Shown here: one piece after another, positions 50,333 to 60,054 of the stretch | Numbering within the stretch: position 1 is the stretch's first letter | Layout: the number at the start of each line of letters is the position of its first letter | Origin: Inquilinus sp. Marseille-Q2685 | GTDB lineage: Bacteria > Pseudomonadota > Alphaproteobacteria > DSM-16000 > Inquilinaceae | Reading direction: 5' to 3' | Length of the DNA: 64,000 nucleotides | Assembly: GCF_916619195.1 (NCBI RefSeq) | Contig: NZ_CAKAKL010000011.1 | Coordinates: 106,124-170,123, forward strand | Position numbers and translations under genes: made by a program | The notes under the pieces: model-generated | What the model was told of the DNA's origin: nothing | The model's input: only the letters and a program-made list of their open reading frames with translations | Database searches by the model: none

Positions 50333-51286
50333 ATGGGAACCGCCACCCGAGCCGGCCTCCAGGCCCCGCGGACACGCGGGGCCCCGGCCGCCGCCCCGTC
50401 GGAGGCCAGCCTCGGGTGGCGGCGCCGGCGGCACGCGCTGGCGCCGTACTGGTTCCTCCTGCCCTATCTCCTCGTCTTCGCCGTGTTCTGGTGCTGGCCG
50501 ATCATCGATTCGGCGCTGCTGTCGCTGCAGAACACGCGGGTCAATCCCTGGGCCTGGAACATCGCGATCAACTGGCGGCGCCTCCTGGTCGACCGCGCCT
50601 TCCAGGAAGCGCTGAAGAACACGCTGACCATCCTGGTGATCCAGGTGCCGGTGATGCTGGCCCTGGCCACGCTGCTGGCCCTGGCCCTGAACTCGCCGCT
50701 GCTCAAGCTGCGGCCGATCTACCGCTTCGCCTTCTTCGCCCCGGTGGTGGTCAGCGACGTCGCCTATTCGGTGGTGTTCCGGCTGCTGTTCAACGGCCAG
50801 TTCGGCGCGGTCAACCACGGCCTCGCGGCGCTGGGCCTGGGTCCGATCGACTGGCTGCACGACCCGAATGCGGCGATGGCCACGATCATGGTGGCGGTGA
50901 CCTGGCGCTGGACCGGCTACAACGCCATCATCCTCCTGGCCGGGCTGCAGTCGATCCCGCGCGACCTGTACGAGGCGGCGTCGATCGACGGCGCCACCCC
51001 GGTCGACCGCTTCTTCCGCATCACCCTGCCGCTGTTGAAGCCGATCGTGATCTTCTGCCTGGTGCTGTCGATCATCGGCACTATGCAGCTGTTCACCGAG
51101 CCCTGGCTGATCACCGAGCGCGGCGGGCCGGGCGGCGCCACCGAGACGCTCGGCACCTATCTCTACAAGCAGGGCTTCGTCAGCCTGAATTTCGGCTACG
51201 CCGCGGCGATCGCCTACACCATCGCCGCCATGGCGGCGGTGATGGCGGCGCTCAACCTGATGCTCACCCGCGGCCGGAACGCCTGA
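50333..51286 (+). CDS. Sugar ABC importer permease (MalF-like)
   Basis: The 317-residue protein has six hydrophobic helices, an N-terminal YWFLLPYLLVFAVFWCWPII and the EAA loop YEAASIDGATPVDRFFRITL that contacts the ATPase. It forms the membrane channel with the next permease. A GTG three bases earlier could also be the start; the ATG at 50333 is preferred. It lies 13 bp behind the binding-protein gene. No ATPase gene occurs in this cluster, so a shared UgpC/MsmK-type ATPase must be supplied from elsewhere. Confidence 0.9.
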   Translation: MGTATRAGLQAPRTRGAPAAAPSEASLGWRRRRHALAPYWFLLPYLLVFAVFWCWPIIDSALLSLQNTRVNPWAWNIAINWRRLLVDRAFQEALKNTLTILVIQVPVMLALATLLALALNSPLLKLRPIYRFAFFAPVVVSDVAYSVVFRLLFNGQFGAVNHGLAALGLGPIDWLHDPNAAMATIMVAVTWRWTGYNAIILLAGLQSIPRDLYEAASIDGATPVDRFFRITLPLLKPIVIFCLVLSIIGTMQLFTEPWLITERGGPGGATETLGTYLYKQGFVSLNFGYAAAIAYTIAAMAAVMAALNLMLTRGRNA

Positions 51287-51292
51287 GGAGAA

Positions 51293-52138
51293 ATGGCGAT
51301 GCTCCGCACCATCGGATCGCGCCGCCGCTGGGGAACCTGGGCCCTGACCGGCGGCATGGCCCCCCTGGCCCTGCTGTGGCTGGCGCCGCTCTACCTCATG
51401 GCGGTGTTCGCCACCCTGCCGGACTATGCCATCTTCTCGCCGGAGCTGCCGCTGACGCCGGGCGGCAACCTGCTGGAGAACTGGGCCTTCCTCGACGACA
51501 CGGCGAAATTCGGCCGGGCGATGCTGAACTCGATCGGCATCGCCACCGTCTCGGCGGTGCTGTCGCTGCTGCTGACCAGCATGGCCGGCTACGCCTTCGC
51601 CCGGTTCCGGTTCGTCGGCAAGCAGGCGACCTTCAGCCTGCTGGTGGCGACGCTGACCGTGCCCTATGCCGTGGTGATCATCCCGCAATACGTGCTGGTG
51701 GCCCGCGACCTGGGCCTGTCCAACACCTGGATCGCGGTGATCGTGCCGCCCTTGTTCAACTCGATCGGCGTGCTGTTCATGCGCCAGACCTTCCTGTCGT
51801 TGCCGCAGGAGCTGCTGGACGCCGCCCGCATCGACGGCGCGCGCGAGGGCCGGATCTTCTTCACCATCGCCCTGCCGCTGGTGCGGCCCAGCATGGCGGC
51901 GCTGGCGATCATCCTGTTCCTCGCCTCCTGGAACAACTACCTGTGGCCGCTGCTGGTCGCGACCCAGCCGGGCGCCCGCACCGCGCCGGTGGCGCTGGGC
52001 AGCCTGATCGGCCTCAACGTCGTGCCCTGGGGCGCCCTGATGGTCGGGGCCATGCTGCTGACCGTGCCCATGCTCGTCGTCTTCATCTTCCTGCAGCGCT
52101 ACTTCGTGGCCGGCATCACCGCCGGCGCGGTGAAGTAG
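51293..52138 (+). CDS. Sugar ABC importer permease (MalG-like)
   Basis: The 281-residue protein has six helices and the EAA loop LDAARIDGAREGRIFFTIAL near 175-194, with the MalG-type end LQRYFVAGITAGAVK that inserts into the ATPase dimer cleft. It pairs with the preceding permease to import the sugar bound by the family 1 binding protein. It starts 6 bp behind the first permease after GAGGAGAA and is followed 33 bp later by the GH42 gene. Confidence 0.92.
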   Translation: MAMLRTIGSRRRWGTWALTGGMAPLALLWLAPLYLMAVFATLPDYAIFSPELPLTPGGNLLENWAFLDDTAKFGRAMLNSIGIATVSAVLSLLLTSMAGYAFARFRFVGKQATFSLLVATLTVPYAVVIIPQYVLVARDLGLSNTWIAVIVPPLFNSIGVLFMRQTFLSLPQELLDAARIDGAREGRIFFTIALPLVRPSMAALAIILFLASWNNYLWPLLVATQPGARTAPVALGSLIGLNVVPWGALMVGAMLLTVPMLVVFIFLQRYFVAGITAGAVK

Positions 52139-52171
52139 CGTCCCACCCTTCGCTCCTGACGAGGCTTCCGA

Positions 52172-54112
52172 ATGCTCGGCGTCTGCTATTACCCGGAACA
52201 TTGGCCCGAAGAGTGGTGGGAGGACGATGCCCGCCGGATGCGCGAGGTCGGCATCACCTTCGTCCGCATCGCCGAATTCGCCTGGTCGCGGATCGAGCCG
52301 GAGCCGGGTCGCTTCGACTGGGGCTGGCTCGACCGCGCCATCGACACGCTGGGCGCGGCCGGGCTGAAGGTGGTGATGTGCACGCCGACGGCGACGCCGC
52401 CGAAATGGCTGGTCGACCGCCACCCGGACATCCTGCCGGTGAACGAGCATGGCGGCACCCGCGGCTTCGGATCGCGCCGGCACACCAGCTTCTCCAGCCG
52501 CACCTGGCTGCGCGAGAGCGCGCGGATCACCGAGGAGGTGGCGCGGCGCTACGGCGCCCATGACGCGGTCGCCGGCTGGCAGACCGACAACGAGTTCGGT
52601 TGCCACGACACCGTGCTGTCCTACGGCCGCGAGGACGTCGCCGCCTTCCGGACCTGGCTGCGCCACCGCTACCAGACGCCGGAGGCGCTGAACCAGGCCT
52701 GGGGCAATGTCTTCTGGTCGATGGAGGTCGGCGGCTTCGACGAGATCGTCGCCCCGGTCGGCGCGGTGACCGAGACCAACCCGGCGGCCCGGCTGGACTA
52801 TTGGCGCTTCGCCTCGGACCAGGTCGCCGCCTACAACCGGATGCAGGTCGAGATCATCCGCCGGCATTCGCCGGGCCGCTTCGTCACCCACAACTTCATG
52901 GGCTTCTTCCAGGAGTTCGACCACTGGCCGCTGGGCGAGGACCTCGACATCGCGTCCTGGGACAGCTACCCGCTGGGCACGCTGGAGAAGATCGCCTGCG
53001 ACGATGACGAGCGGGCGCGCTGGGCCCGTACCTCGCACCCGGACCTGGCGCCGTTCAACCACGACCTGTACCGCGCCGTCGGCCGCGGCCGCTGGTGGGT
53101 GATGGAGCAGCAGCCGGGTCCCGTGAACTGGGCCGCCTGGAACCCGGTGCCGAAGCCCGGCATGGTCCGGCTGTGGAGCTGGGAGGCGCTGGCCCATGGC
53201 GCCGAGGTGGTCAGCTATTTCCGCTGGCGGCAATGCCCCTTCGCGCAGGAGCAGATGCATGCCGGGCTGAACCGGCCGGACCGCAAGCTGTCCCCCGGCG
53301 GGCAGGAGGCGACGCAGGTCGGGCAGGAGCTGGCACGGATCGGCGCCCTGCCCGCCTCCGCCCCCGCCCCGGTGGCGCTGGTGTTCGACTACGAGACCTC
53401 CTGGATCACCCGGATCCAGCCGCAGGGCCGCGACTTCCGCTACACCGACCTGGCGTTCCGCTGGTACGAGGCGATCCGCCGCCTCGGCCTGGATGTCGAT
53501 TTCGTCCGCCCCGGCGCGTCCCTGGCCGGCTACAAGGCGGTGGTGGTGCCCAGCCTGGCGACGGTGTCGGAGGCGGCGCTGCAGGCCTTCGCCGCCACCG
53601 ACGCCATCACCCTGTTCGGCCCGCGCACCGGCTCCAAGACCCGCGACTTCAGCATCCCGGACGAGCTGCCGCCGGGCCCGCTGCAGGAGCTGCTGCCGGT
53701 GAAGGTGACCCAGGTCGCCTCGCTGCGCCCGAACCTGGTGGAGCCGGTGGAAGGCCCCGGCCTGAAAGGATCCATCCGCCGCTGGCGCGAATGGCTGGAG
53801 ACCGACCTGCCGGTGCAGGCCAGCTTCGCCGACGGCGCCCCGGCCCTGGTCGGCGACGGCAACCGCTTCTACCTGGCCGGCTGGCCGGACCCGGCGCTGC
53901 TGCGCGGCGTCATCGCCGACCTGCTCGGCAGCGTCGGGCTGCCGCTGACCGAGCTGCCGGAGGCGGTGCGGCTGCGCCGCCGCGGCAACCTGACCTTCGC
54001 CTTCAACTACGGCGAGATCGACTGGGCGGCGCCGGTGAAGGATGCCGGCCGCTACCTGCTGGGCGGGCCCGTGGTGCCGCCGCAGGGCGTGGCCTGCTGG
54101 CGGGCGGAATAA
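52172..54112 (+). CDS. GH42 beta-galactosidase
   Basis: The 646-residue cytoplasmic enzyme has the GH42 start [20 protein letters not shown], the acid/base Glu141 after Asn140 in [13 protein letters not shown], and the nucleophile Glu312 in [19 protein letters not shown], followed by [20 protein letters not shown]. The trimerisation domain lies after about residue 390. It hydrolyses terminal beta-galactosides by a retaining mechanism. It has no signal peptide and sits directly behind the sugar importer, so it probably cleaves the imported galactoside inside the cell. Confidence 0.94.
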   Translation: MLGVCYYPEHWPEEWWEDDARRMREVGITFVRIAEFAWSRIEPEPGRFDWGWLDRAIDTLGAAGLKVVMCTPTATPPKWLVDRHPDILPVNEHGGTRGFGSRRHTSFSSRTWLRESARITEEVARRYGAHDAVAGWQTDNEFGCHDTVLSYGREDVAAFRTWLRHRYQTPEALNQAWGNVFWSMEVGGFDEIVAPVGAVTETNPAARLDYWRFASDQVAAYNRMQVEIIRRHSPGRFVTHNFMGFFQEFDHWPLGEDLDIASWDSYPLGTLEKIACDDDERARWARTSHPDLAPFNHDLYRAVGRGRWWVMEQQPGPVNWAAWNPVPKPGMVRLWSWEALAHGAEVVSYFRWRQCPFAQEQMHAGLNRPDRKLSPGGQEATQVGQELARIGALPASAPAPVALVFDYETSWITRIQPQGRDFRYTDLAFRWYEAIRRLGLDVDFVRPGASLAGYKAVVVPSLATVSEAALQAFAATDAITLFGPRTGSKTRDFSIPDELPPGPLQELLPVKVTQVASLRPNLVEPVEGPGLKGSIRRWREWLETDLPVQASFADGAPALVGDGNRFYLAGWPDPALLRGVIADLLGSVGLPLTELPEAVRLRRRGNLTFAFNYGEIDWAAPVKDAGRYLLGGPVVPPQGVACWRAE

Positions 54113-54122
54113 GGGAAGCACA

Positions 54123-55049
54123 ATGATTTACGGCACGATCCCCGGCGTCGCGACGCCGGTGGCCCGGATGGTGATGGGCGTCGACAACCAGGACGACCTG
54201 GCCAAGGCGGCGCCGCTGTTCGACGACTATATCGAGCGCGGCGGCAACTGCTTCGACACCGCCCGGATCTACATGCGCGGCGGCTGCGAGGCGCTGTTCG
54301 GCGAATATCTGGCGAGAAGCGGCGTCCGCGACCGCATCGTCCTGATCGGCAAGGGCGCGCACACCCCGAACTGCACGCCGGAGGCGGCGCGGAGCCAGCT
54401 GGAGCAGAGCCTGGAGGCGCTGCGCACCGACCGCGTCGATATCTACTTCCTGCACCGCGACAACCCCGAGGTGCCGGTCGGCGAGTTCGTCGACGTGCTC
54501 GACGCGCTGCACCGCGAGGGAAGGATCGGCGTGTTCGGCGGCTCGAACTGGAGCCTGGAGCGGTTCCGGGCCGCCAACGACTACGCCAGGCGCAACGGCA
54601 AGACCGGCTTTACGGTGCTGAGCAACAACCTGGCCCTGGCCCGGATGGTCGAGCCGGTCTGGGCCGGCTGCGTCTCGGCCCGCGACCCGGAGTGGCTGGG
54701 TTATCTGGAGGAGAGCGGCACGGCGCTGTTCGCCTGGTCCTCCACCGCTCGCGGCTTCTTCACCGGGCGCGGCGATCCGGATCGGGCGGCGGAGGAGCCG
54801 GAGATCGCACGGTCCTGGCACGCCGACGACAATTTCGAACGGCGACGCCGCGCCATCGCCCTGGCCGAGGCCAAGGGCACCAGCCCGGTGCAGATCGCCA
54901 TGGCCTGGGTGCTATCGCAGCCCTTCGCCACCTTCGCCCTCTCCGGCCCGCGCACGCTGGACGAGAGCCGCCGCAACATCGAGGGCCTGTCGGTCACCCT
55001 GACCGAGGCGGAGCGCGACTGGCTGGACCTGAAGCGGGACACGCCGTAG
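54123..55049 (+). CDS. Aldo/keto reductase
   Basis: The 308-residue protein has the aldo/keto reductase tetrad: Asp45 and Tyr50 in CFDTARIYMRGG, Lys77 in LIGKGAH and His111 in YFLHRDN, on a TIM barrel. NADPH-dependent reductases of this sort reduce sugar aldehydes or ketones. The ATG at 54123 is 10 bp behind the GH42 stop with AGGGAAGC in front; the frame is open upstream but inside GH42. As the last gene of the sugar operon it may process a released aldose, which is inference. Confidence 0.85.
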   Translation: MIYGTIPGVATPVARMVMGVDNQDDLAKAAPLFDDYIERGGNCFDTARIYMRGGCEALFGEYLARSGVRDRIVLIGKGAHTPNCTPEAARSQLEQSLEALRTDRVDIYFLHRDNPEVPVGEFVDVLDALHREGRIGVFGGSNWSLERFRAANDYARRNGKTGFTVLSNNLALARMVEPVWAGCVSARDPEWLGYLEESGTALFAWSSTARGFFTGRGDPDRAAEEPEIARSWHADDNFERRRRAIALAEAKGTSPVQIAMAWVLSQPFATFALSGPRTLDESRRNIEGLSVTLTEAERDWLDLKRDTP

Positions 55050-55067
55050 GGGCGCCCATCCCACAAG

Positions 55068-55145
55068 TGTCATTGCCGGGCTTGACCCGGCAATCCAGAG
55101 AGCGTCGAGACCTTCTGGATGCCCGGGTCAAGCCCGGGCATGACA
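55068..55145. repeat. Palindromic repeat B, copy 2
   Basis: A 78-bp element with arms of about 32 bases that pair with few mismatches (left arm starts TGTCATTGCCGGGCTTGACC; right arm ends GGGTCAAGCCCGGGCATGACA-type, within the limit given here by position 55123-55145). It lies just behind the aldo/keto reductase stop and may end that transcript. Confidence 0.75.
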
Positions 55146-55162
55146 GTTTGGAGGCATGGCTG

Positions 55163-55249
55163 CGTAGGATGGGTTCGCGATACGCGAACCCAACATCCCG
55201 ACGCTGGCACTGCCGATGGCCATGTTGGGTTCGCATCCGCGAACCCAAC
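55163..55249. repeat. Palindromic repeat A, copies 3 and 4 in tandem
   Basis: Copy 3 has arms TGGGTTCGCG (55170-55179) and its complement (55183-55192). Copy 4 has arms GTTGGGTTCGC (55224-55234) and its complement (55239-55249). Both are flanked by GTAGG/CCTAC-like bases as in copy 1 at 10460. Confidence 0.75.
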
Positions 55250-55455
55250 CTACGCCGCTTCTTCCATCGAACGACGCTACCACCCAGGAAACCATTTGCA
55301 AATTGGTTCCCTTTGCGCTTGGCTGTCCGGCAAGATGAAGCGGCGCCGCGCGCCATGATCGATCCTCAGGATCGACGGGCCAGGCGTCCTCACGGACATC
55401 AGGGACTGGCAGATGGCTCGGAGCCGGAACGGCGGACGCAGCCTTTGGGAGACCA

Positions 55456-56244
55456 ATGGCTGAGGTGGTTTCATCCCCATCGCGCGGCGTGTCGAATTCC
55501 AGCGTGGCGCTGGAACGGCTGCGCGCGCTCTTGGACGCCGAGGGCGACCGCGCCGAATGGCAGCTGCCGGCCGAGCGCGACCTGGCCGGGCGGATCGGCG
55601 TCGGCCGCCGCGCCGTGCGCCGGGCGCTGGAGGTGCTGGAGGCCGAGGGCCGGATCTGGCGCCACCAGGGCAAGGGCACCTTCGCCGGCCAGCGGCCGCC
55701 GGTGCAGCCGCATCTGATCGCGTCGCTCGCCGACCGCACCAGCCCGCTGGAGGTGATGGAGGCGCGGCTGAACATCGAGCCGGCGCTGGCCCGCCTCGCC
55801 GCCTTGAAGGCCTCGCCCGACAGCATCGCCGCGCTGCGCCGGATCGAGCGCAAGACCGCGGCCAGCATGGACAGCGACGGCCACGAGCTGTGGGACAGCG
55901 CCTTCCACCGCCACATCGCCGAGACCGCCGGCAACGGCCTGCTGCTGGCGCTGTTCGACTGCATCGACCGGATCCGCCAGTCGCCGTCCTGGCGCCGGCT
56001 GCGCGAGGCGGCGCGCAACCGTATCCGCCTGCGCGCCTACACCAGCCAGCATGCCGACATCGTCGCCGCCATCGCCCGGCACGACGGCGCCGGGGCCGAG
56101 GCGGCGATGCGGCGCCACCTGCTGGCGCTGCACGCCAATCTCGAGGCGGCGATGCATGGCGAGCCGGCGCCGCAGGACACGGCGCAGGACCGGATGACCC
56201 GTCCCGGCGACAGCGCGGAGGCGGCCGATGGCCTCGGTCTCTGA
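55456..56244 (+). CDS. FadR-type GntR regulator (FCD domain) of the peptide importer operon
   Basis: The 262-residue protein has a GntR winged helix (QLPAERDLAGRIGVGRRAVR at about 36-55, RALEVLEAEGRIWRHQGKGT) and an FCD ligand domain (EVMEARLNIEPALARLAALK, then DSAFHRHIAETAGNGLLLAL with the metal-binding His). Its end overlaps the start of the OppD-like gene by 17 bases, so it is part of the importer operon and most likely regulates it in response to a small acid or peptide product. Confidence 0.88.
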   Translation: MAEVVSSPSRGVSNSSVALERLRALLDAEGDRAEWQLPAERDLAGRIGVGRRAVRRALEVLEAEGRIWRHQGKGTFAGQRPPVQPHLIASLADRTSPLEVMEARLNIEPALARLAALKASPDSIAALRRIERKTAASMDSDGHELWDSAFHRHIAETAGNGLLLALFDCIDRIRQSPSWRRLREAARNRIRLRAYTSQHADIVAAIARHDGAGAEAAMRRHLLALHANLEAAMHGEPAPQDTAQDRMTRPGDSAEAADGLGL

Positions 56245-57268
56245 CGCCCGAATCGCCCGCGCCCCGGCCGCCGCCGCGGAACCGGCGCGCGAGACGGTGC
56301 TGGAGGTGCGGGACTTCGCCCTGTCGCTGTCGCCCGGCCGCAACCTGGTCGAGGGCGTCTCCTTCTCCGTCGCCCGCGGCGAGACGCTGTGCATCGTCGG
56401 CGAATCCGGCTGCGGCAAGAGCATCACCGCGCTCGGCCTGATGGGCCTGCTGCCGCCGGTGGCGCGCATCACCTCCGGCAGCGCCCGGTTCGAGGGGCAT
56501 GACCTGTTCCGCCTGGCCGACCGGCAGCGTGCCGACCTGCGCGGCAGCCGCATGGCGATGATCTTCCAGGAGCCGATGACCAGCCTGAACCCGGCCTTCA
56601 CCATCGGCGACCAGATCGCCGAGGGCATCCGTCGGCACAAGGCGGTCAGCAAGGCCGAGGCGCGCGACCGGGCGCTGGAGATGCTGCGCCGGGTGCGCAT
56701 CCCGGCGCCGGAGAAGCGGCTGGACGCCTATCCGCACCAGCTGTCGGGCGGCATGCGCCAGCGCGCCATGATCGCCATGGCCCTGGCCAACGACCCGCAG
56801 CTGCTGATCGCCGACGAGCCGACCACCGCGCTGGACGTCACCATCCAGGCGCAGATCCTGGCGCTGGTGCGGCGGCTGCAGGACGAGACCGGCACCGCCA
56901 TGATCCTGATCACCCACGACCTCGGCGTGGTGGCGGAGGTCGCCGACCATGTCGCGGTGATGTATGCCGGGCGCATCGTCGAATCCGGCCCGGTCGAGGC
57001 CATCTTCGAGGATCCGCAGCACCCCTACACCATCGGGCTGATGGGATCGGTGCCGTCGCTCGGCCGGCGCGAGGGGCGCCTGGCCACCATCCCCGGCACG
57101 GTGCCGCCGGCCGACCGCATGCCGCCGGGCTGCCGCTTCGCCCCGCGCTGCCCCTTCGCCGCGCCGCGCTGCACCGCCGAAACGCCGCCGGCGATGCCGG
57201 TCGGGCCGGGCCACCGCGCCGCCTGCTGGTTCGCGCCGCTGGAGCAGCAGGGGGGAGCTGCGGGATGA
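56228..57268 (+). CDS. Peptide ABC importer ATPase (OppD/DppD-like)
   Basis: The 346-residue protein has Walker A GESGCGKS at 58-65, signature LSGGM at 172-176, Walker B in [20 protein letters not shown] and the C-terminal oligopeptide-importer tail with Cys residues ([12 protein letters not shown]) that bind an iron-sulfur cluster in OppD proteins. It powers import together with the OppF-like ATPase. Its start lies within the end of the regulator gene. A 84-bp palindromic repeat separates it from the OppF-like gene. Confidence 0.93.
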   Translation: MASVSDARIARAPAAAAEPARETVLEVRDFALSLSPGRNLVEGVSFSVARGETLCIVGESGCGKSITALGLMGLLPPVARITSGSARFEGHDLFRLADRQRADLRGSRMAMIFQEPMTSLNPAFTIGDQIAEGIRRHKAVSKAEARDRALEMLRRVRIPAPEKRLDAYPHQLSGGMRQRAMIAMALANDPQLLIADEPTTALDVTIQAQILALVRRLQDETGTAMILITHDLGVVAEVADHVAVMYAGRIVESGPVEAIFEDPQHPYTIGLMGSVPSLGRREGRLATIPGTVPPADRMPPGCRFAPRCPFAAPRCTAETPPAMPVGPGHRAACWFAPLEQQGGAAG

Positions 57269-57294
57269 GGAACCACCTCGCAATTCCCCACTTC

Positions 57295-57378
57295 GTCATT
57301 GCGAGCGCAGCGAAGCAATCCAGGGCCGCTCGCATTGGCCCCTGGATTGCTTCGTCGGCTTCGCCTCCTCGCAATGAC
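57295..57378. repeat. Palindromic repeat B-like element inside the importer operon
   Basis: A 84-bp imperfect palindrome with ends GTCATTGCGAG (57295-57305) and CTCGCAATGAC (57368-57378) and inner arms GCAATCCAGG and CCTGGATTGC. It fills most of the 142-bp gap between the two ATPase genes. Elements with the GTCATTGCGAG...CTCGCAATGAC ends are common between genes in alphaproteobacteria. Confidence 0.75.
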
Positions 57379-57410
57379 TGTGAGGGGATGACGTCTCAAC
57401 GAGGTCCCGC

Positions 57411-58499
57411 ATGAACGGGCATCCCGAAGCGGCCCCCCTTCTGGAAGGCAAGGGCCTGGTCAAGCGCTTCGGCGGCGGCCGCAGCCTGCTGGGCGGGTCG
57501 CCGGTGGTGCACGCGGTCGACGGCGTGTCGCTGGCGATCCGGCCGGGCGAGACCTTCGCCGTGGTCGGCGAATCCGGCTGCGGCAAGTCCACCCTCGGCC
57601 GGCTGCTGCTGCGGCTGATCGAGCCGACCGCCGGCCAGGTGATCTATCGCGGCCGCGACCTGACCGCCCTGCCGCCCAAGGAAATGCGGGCGCTGCGGCG
57701 CGAGCTGCAGATCGTGTTCCAGGACCCCTATGCTTCGCTGAACCCGCGGATGACGGTCGGCGACATCGTCGGCGAGCCGATCTGGCTGCACGGCCTGGCC
57801 CGCGGCTCCGAACAGCGCGACAAGGTGGCGGAGCTGCTGCGCATCGTCGGGCTGCTGCCGGACCATGCCGGCCGCTATCCGCACGAGTTCTCCGGCGGCC
57901 AGCGCCAGCGCATCGGCATCGCCCGGGCGCTGGCCGGCCAGCCGGTGCTGATCGTCGGCGACGAGCCGGTCTCGGCCCTCGACGTCTCGATCCAGGCGCA
58001 GGTGATCAACCTGCTGGAGGAGCTGAAGGAGCGCTTCGGCCTGACGCTGGTGATCGTCGCCCATGACCTGGCGGTGATCCGGCACATGAGCGACCGGGTG
58101 GCGGTGATGTATCTCGGCGAGATCGTCGAGCAGGCGCCGGTCGACGCGCTGTTCGACGCGCCCTTGCATCCCTACACCCAGGCGCTGATGCGGGCGATCC
58201 CGGTGCCCAGCCCGGCCGGGCGCAAGCCGAAGACGCTGCTGCAGGGCGACGTGCCCAGCCCGACCGCGCCGCCCCCCGGCTGCCGCTTCCACACCCGCTG
58301 CCCGCATGCGAAGCCGATCTGCAGCCAGGTCCGGCCGCCGGCGGAGGAGGCCGAGCCGGGGCGCAGCGTCGCCTGCCATTTCTGGCGCGAGATCCAGGAC
58401 GCCGGGGCCGGCGCCCTGGCCGCGCCGCCCACCCCGCCCCGCCTGGCCGCGCGGCTGTCGCTGTACCGTGCCCGCCAGGCCCAGGCGGCCCGCCCATAA
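57411..58499 (+). CDS. Peptide ABC importer ATPase (OppF/DppF-like)
   Basis: The 362-residue protein has Walker [10 protein letters not shown] at 53-61, the OppF-type [20 protein letters not shown], signature FSGGQ at 160-164, and Walker B in [20 protein letters not shown]. The C-terminal oligopeptide tail [15 protein letters not shown] carries the iron-sulfur cysteines. It forms the ATPase dimer with the OppD-like protein. The final 40 residues are a proline- and alanine-rich extension. The binding-protein gene follows 22 bp later. Confidence 0.93.
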   Translation: MNGHPEAAPLLEGKGLVKRFGGGRSLLGGSPVVHAVDGVSLAIRPGETFAVVGESGCGKSTLGRLLLRLIEPTAGQVIYRGRDLTALPPKEMRALRRELQIVFQDPYASLNPRMTVGDIVGEPIWLHGLARGSEQRDKVAELLRIVGLLPDHAGRYPHEFSGGQRQRIGIARALAGQPVLIVGDEPVSALDVSIQAQVINLLEELKERFGLTLVIVAHDLAVIRHMSDRVAVMYLGEIVEQAPVDALFDAPLHPYTQALMRAIPVPSPAGRKPKTLLQGDVPSPTAPPPGCRFHTRCPHAKPICSQVRPPAEEAEPGRSVACHFWREIQDAGAGALAAPPTPPRLAARLSLYRARQAQAARP

Positions 58500-58521
58500 G
58501 AACAGACAGGAGGCTCATTCC

Positions 58522-60024
58522 ATGCGCGCACGCCCAGTCCTCGCCCTCCTCGCCGGCCTGCTGCTCAGCGGCACCGCCTATGGCCAGACCACGCTCAGGA
58601 TCGGCCTGAACGAGGATCCCGACGTGCTGGACCCGCACCGGGCCCGCACCTTCGTCGGCCGCATCGTCTTCGCCTCGCTCTGCGACAAGCTGATCGACAT
58701 CGACGAGAAGCTCGGCTTCGTGCCGAAGCTGGCGACCGGCTGGACCTGGAGCGACGACAACCTGACCCTGACCTTCACCCTGCGCGAGGGCGCCACCTTC
58801 CAGGATGGCGAGCCGATCGACGCCGGCGCGGTGAAGGCCAATCTCGACCGCGCGCGCACCCTGCCGGACAGCCTGCGCAAGAGCGAGCTGGCCTCGGTGG
58901 CCGAGGTCGTCGCGGTCGACCCGAAGACGGTGGCGGTCAAGCTGTCCCGGCCCGACGCGACCGTCCTCGCCCAGCTGTCCGACCGCGCCGGCATGATGCT
59001 GGCGCCGAAGGCCTTCGCCGGCGGCGATTTCGGCCAGAAGCCCGTCTGCTCCGGCCCCTACAGCTTCGTCGAGCGGGTGCAGAACGACCGCATCGTGCTG
59101 CAGAAATATGCGGGCTACTGGGACGCCGCGAACTACAAGATCGACCGCGTGGTGTTCCAGCCGATCCCGGACACCACCGTGCGCCTGGCCAATCTGAAGG
59201 CCGGCGACCTCGACATGCTGGAGCGGCTGGCCCCGTCCGACGTCGAGGCGGTGAAGGCCGATCCGGAGCTGGTGTTCGCGCCGGTCACCGGCATCGGCTA
59301 CCAGGGCATCACCATCAACACCAACAACGGCGATCGGTCGAAGAACCCGCTGGGCCAGGACAAGCGGGTGCGCCAGGCGCTGGAGCTGGCGATCGACCGC
59401 GAGGCGATCAACCAGGTGGTCGGGGCCGGCATCTACCCCCCGGCGCAGCAGCCCTTTCCCAAGGCCAGCCCTTATTTCAGCGACAAGTTCCCGGTGCGGG
59501 CCCGCGACGTCGAGAAGGCCAAGCAGCTGCTGAAGGAGGCGGGGCACGAGAAGGTGTCGTTCGAGCTGGTGTTCGGCACCGGGACCACTGCGCAGCAGAT
59601 CGCCGAGCTGATCCAGGCGATGGCGTCGGAGGCCGGCTTCGACATCAAGCTGCGCGCCACCGAGTTCGCGGCGATGATGAAGGAAGGCCAGCAGGGCAAT
59701 TTCGAGGCCGAGCAGGTCGGCTGGTCCGGCCGCGTCGACCCTGACGGCAACATCCACGCCTTCGTCACCTGCCAGGGCAATCTGAACGACGGCAAATACT
59801 GCAACCCCAAGGTCGACGAGCTGCTGAACGCCGCCCGCCAGACGCCGGACCAGGCCAAGCGCAAGGAGCTGTACGACCAGGCCCAGGCGATCCTCGAGGA
59901 CGAGCTGCCGATCATCTACACCTACTACCAGCCCTGGCCCTTCGTGCTGTCGAAGAAGGTGAAGGGCTTCACCGCCTATCCCGACGGCATGATCCGCCTG
60001 AAGGGCATGAGCATCGAGGGCTGA
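58522..60024 (+). CDS. Peptide ABC importer, periplasmic binding protein (family 5)
   Basis: The 500-residue protein has a short Sec signal peptide (cleavage after AYG near residue 22) and the family 5 pattern: LRIGLNEDPDVLDPHRARTF near 26-45, DGEPIDAGAVKANLDRARTL, CSGPYSFVERVQNDRIVLQK and QALELAIDREAINQVVGAG. Family members bind di- or oligopeptides, nickel or glutathione (GsiB). The gamma-glutamyltransferase-like enzyme at the end of the operon points to gamma-glutamyl peptides. The ATG follows AGGAGGCTC. A large hairpin behind its stop may protect the mRNA and raise its level relative to the permeases. Confidence 0.93.
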   Translation: MRARPVLALLAGLLLSGTAYGQTTLRIGLNEDPDVLDPHRARTFVGRIVFASLCDKLIDIDEKLGFVPKLATGWTWSDDNLTLTFTLREGATFQDGEPIDAGAVKANLDRARTLPDSLRKSELASVAEVVAVDPKTVAVKLSRPDATVLAQLSDRAGMMLAPKAFAGGDFGQKPVCSGPYSFVERVQNDRIVLQKYAGYWDAANYKIDRVVFQPIPDTTVRLANLKAGDLDMLERLAPSDVEAVKADPELVFAPVTGIGYQGITINTNNGDRSKNPLGQDKRVRQALELAIDREAINQVVGAGIYPPAQQPFPKASPYFSDKFPVRARDVEKAKQLLKEAGHEKVSFELVFGTGTTAQQIAELIQAMASEAGFDIKLRATEFAAMMKEGQQGNFEAEQVGWSGRVDPDGNIHAFVTCQGNLNDGKYCNPKVDELLNAARQTPDQAKRKELYDQAQAILEDELPIIYTYYQPWPFVLSKKVKGFTAYPDGMIRLKGMSIEG

Positions 60025-60054
60025 GGATGCTCGTCCGCCGCGCCATGCCTCATT

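Larger units (their letters stand above)
55050..55455. other. Intergenic stretch packed with palindromic repeats
   Basis: No gene is seen in this 406-bp gap. It holds repeat B, copy 2 (55068-55145) and two copies of repeat A (55163-55249). The remaining 200 bp before the FadR-type gene include a moderately AT-rich segment (55285-55320, CCATTTGCAAATTGGTTCCC) that contains the palindrome CCATTTGCAAATTGG and could hold the promoter and operator of the importer operon. Confidence 0.55.

Noticed and set aside
50159..54121. A 1320-codon open frame on the minus strand opposite the sugar importer and GH42 genes
   Set aside because: Its translation is a low-complexity mix of Arg, Gln, Gly, Asp and His, as expected for the antisense of GC-rich genes, while the plus-strand genes have clear family motifs.
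55163..55249. Possible start of a CRISPR array (two similar palindromic units in tandem)
   Set aside because: Only two units, no regular spacer, no cas genes, and the same unit occurs singly elsewhere.
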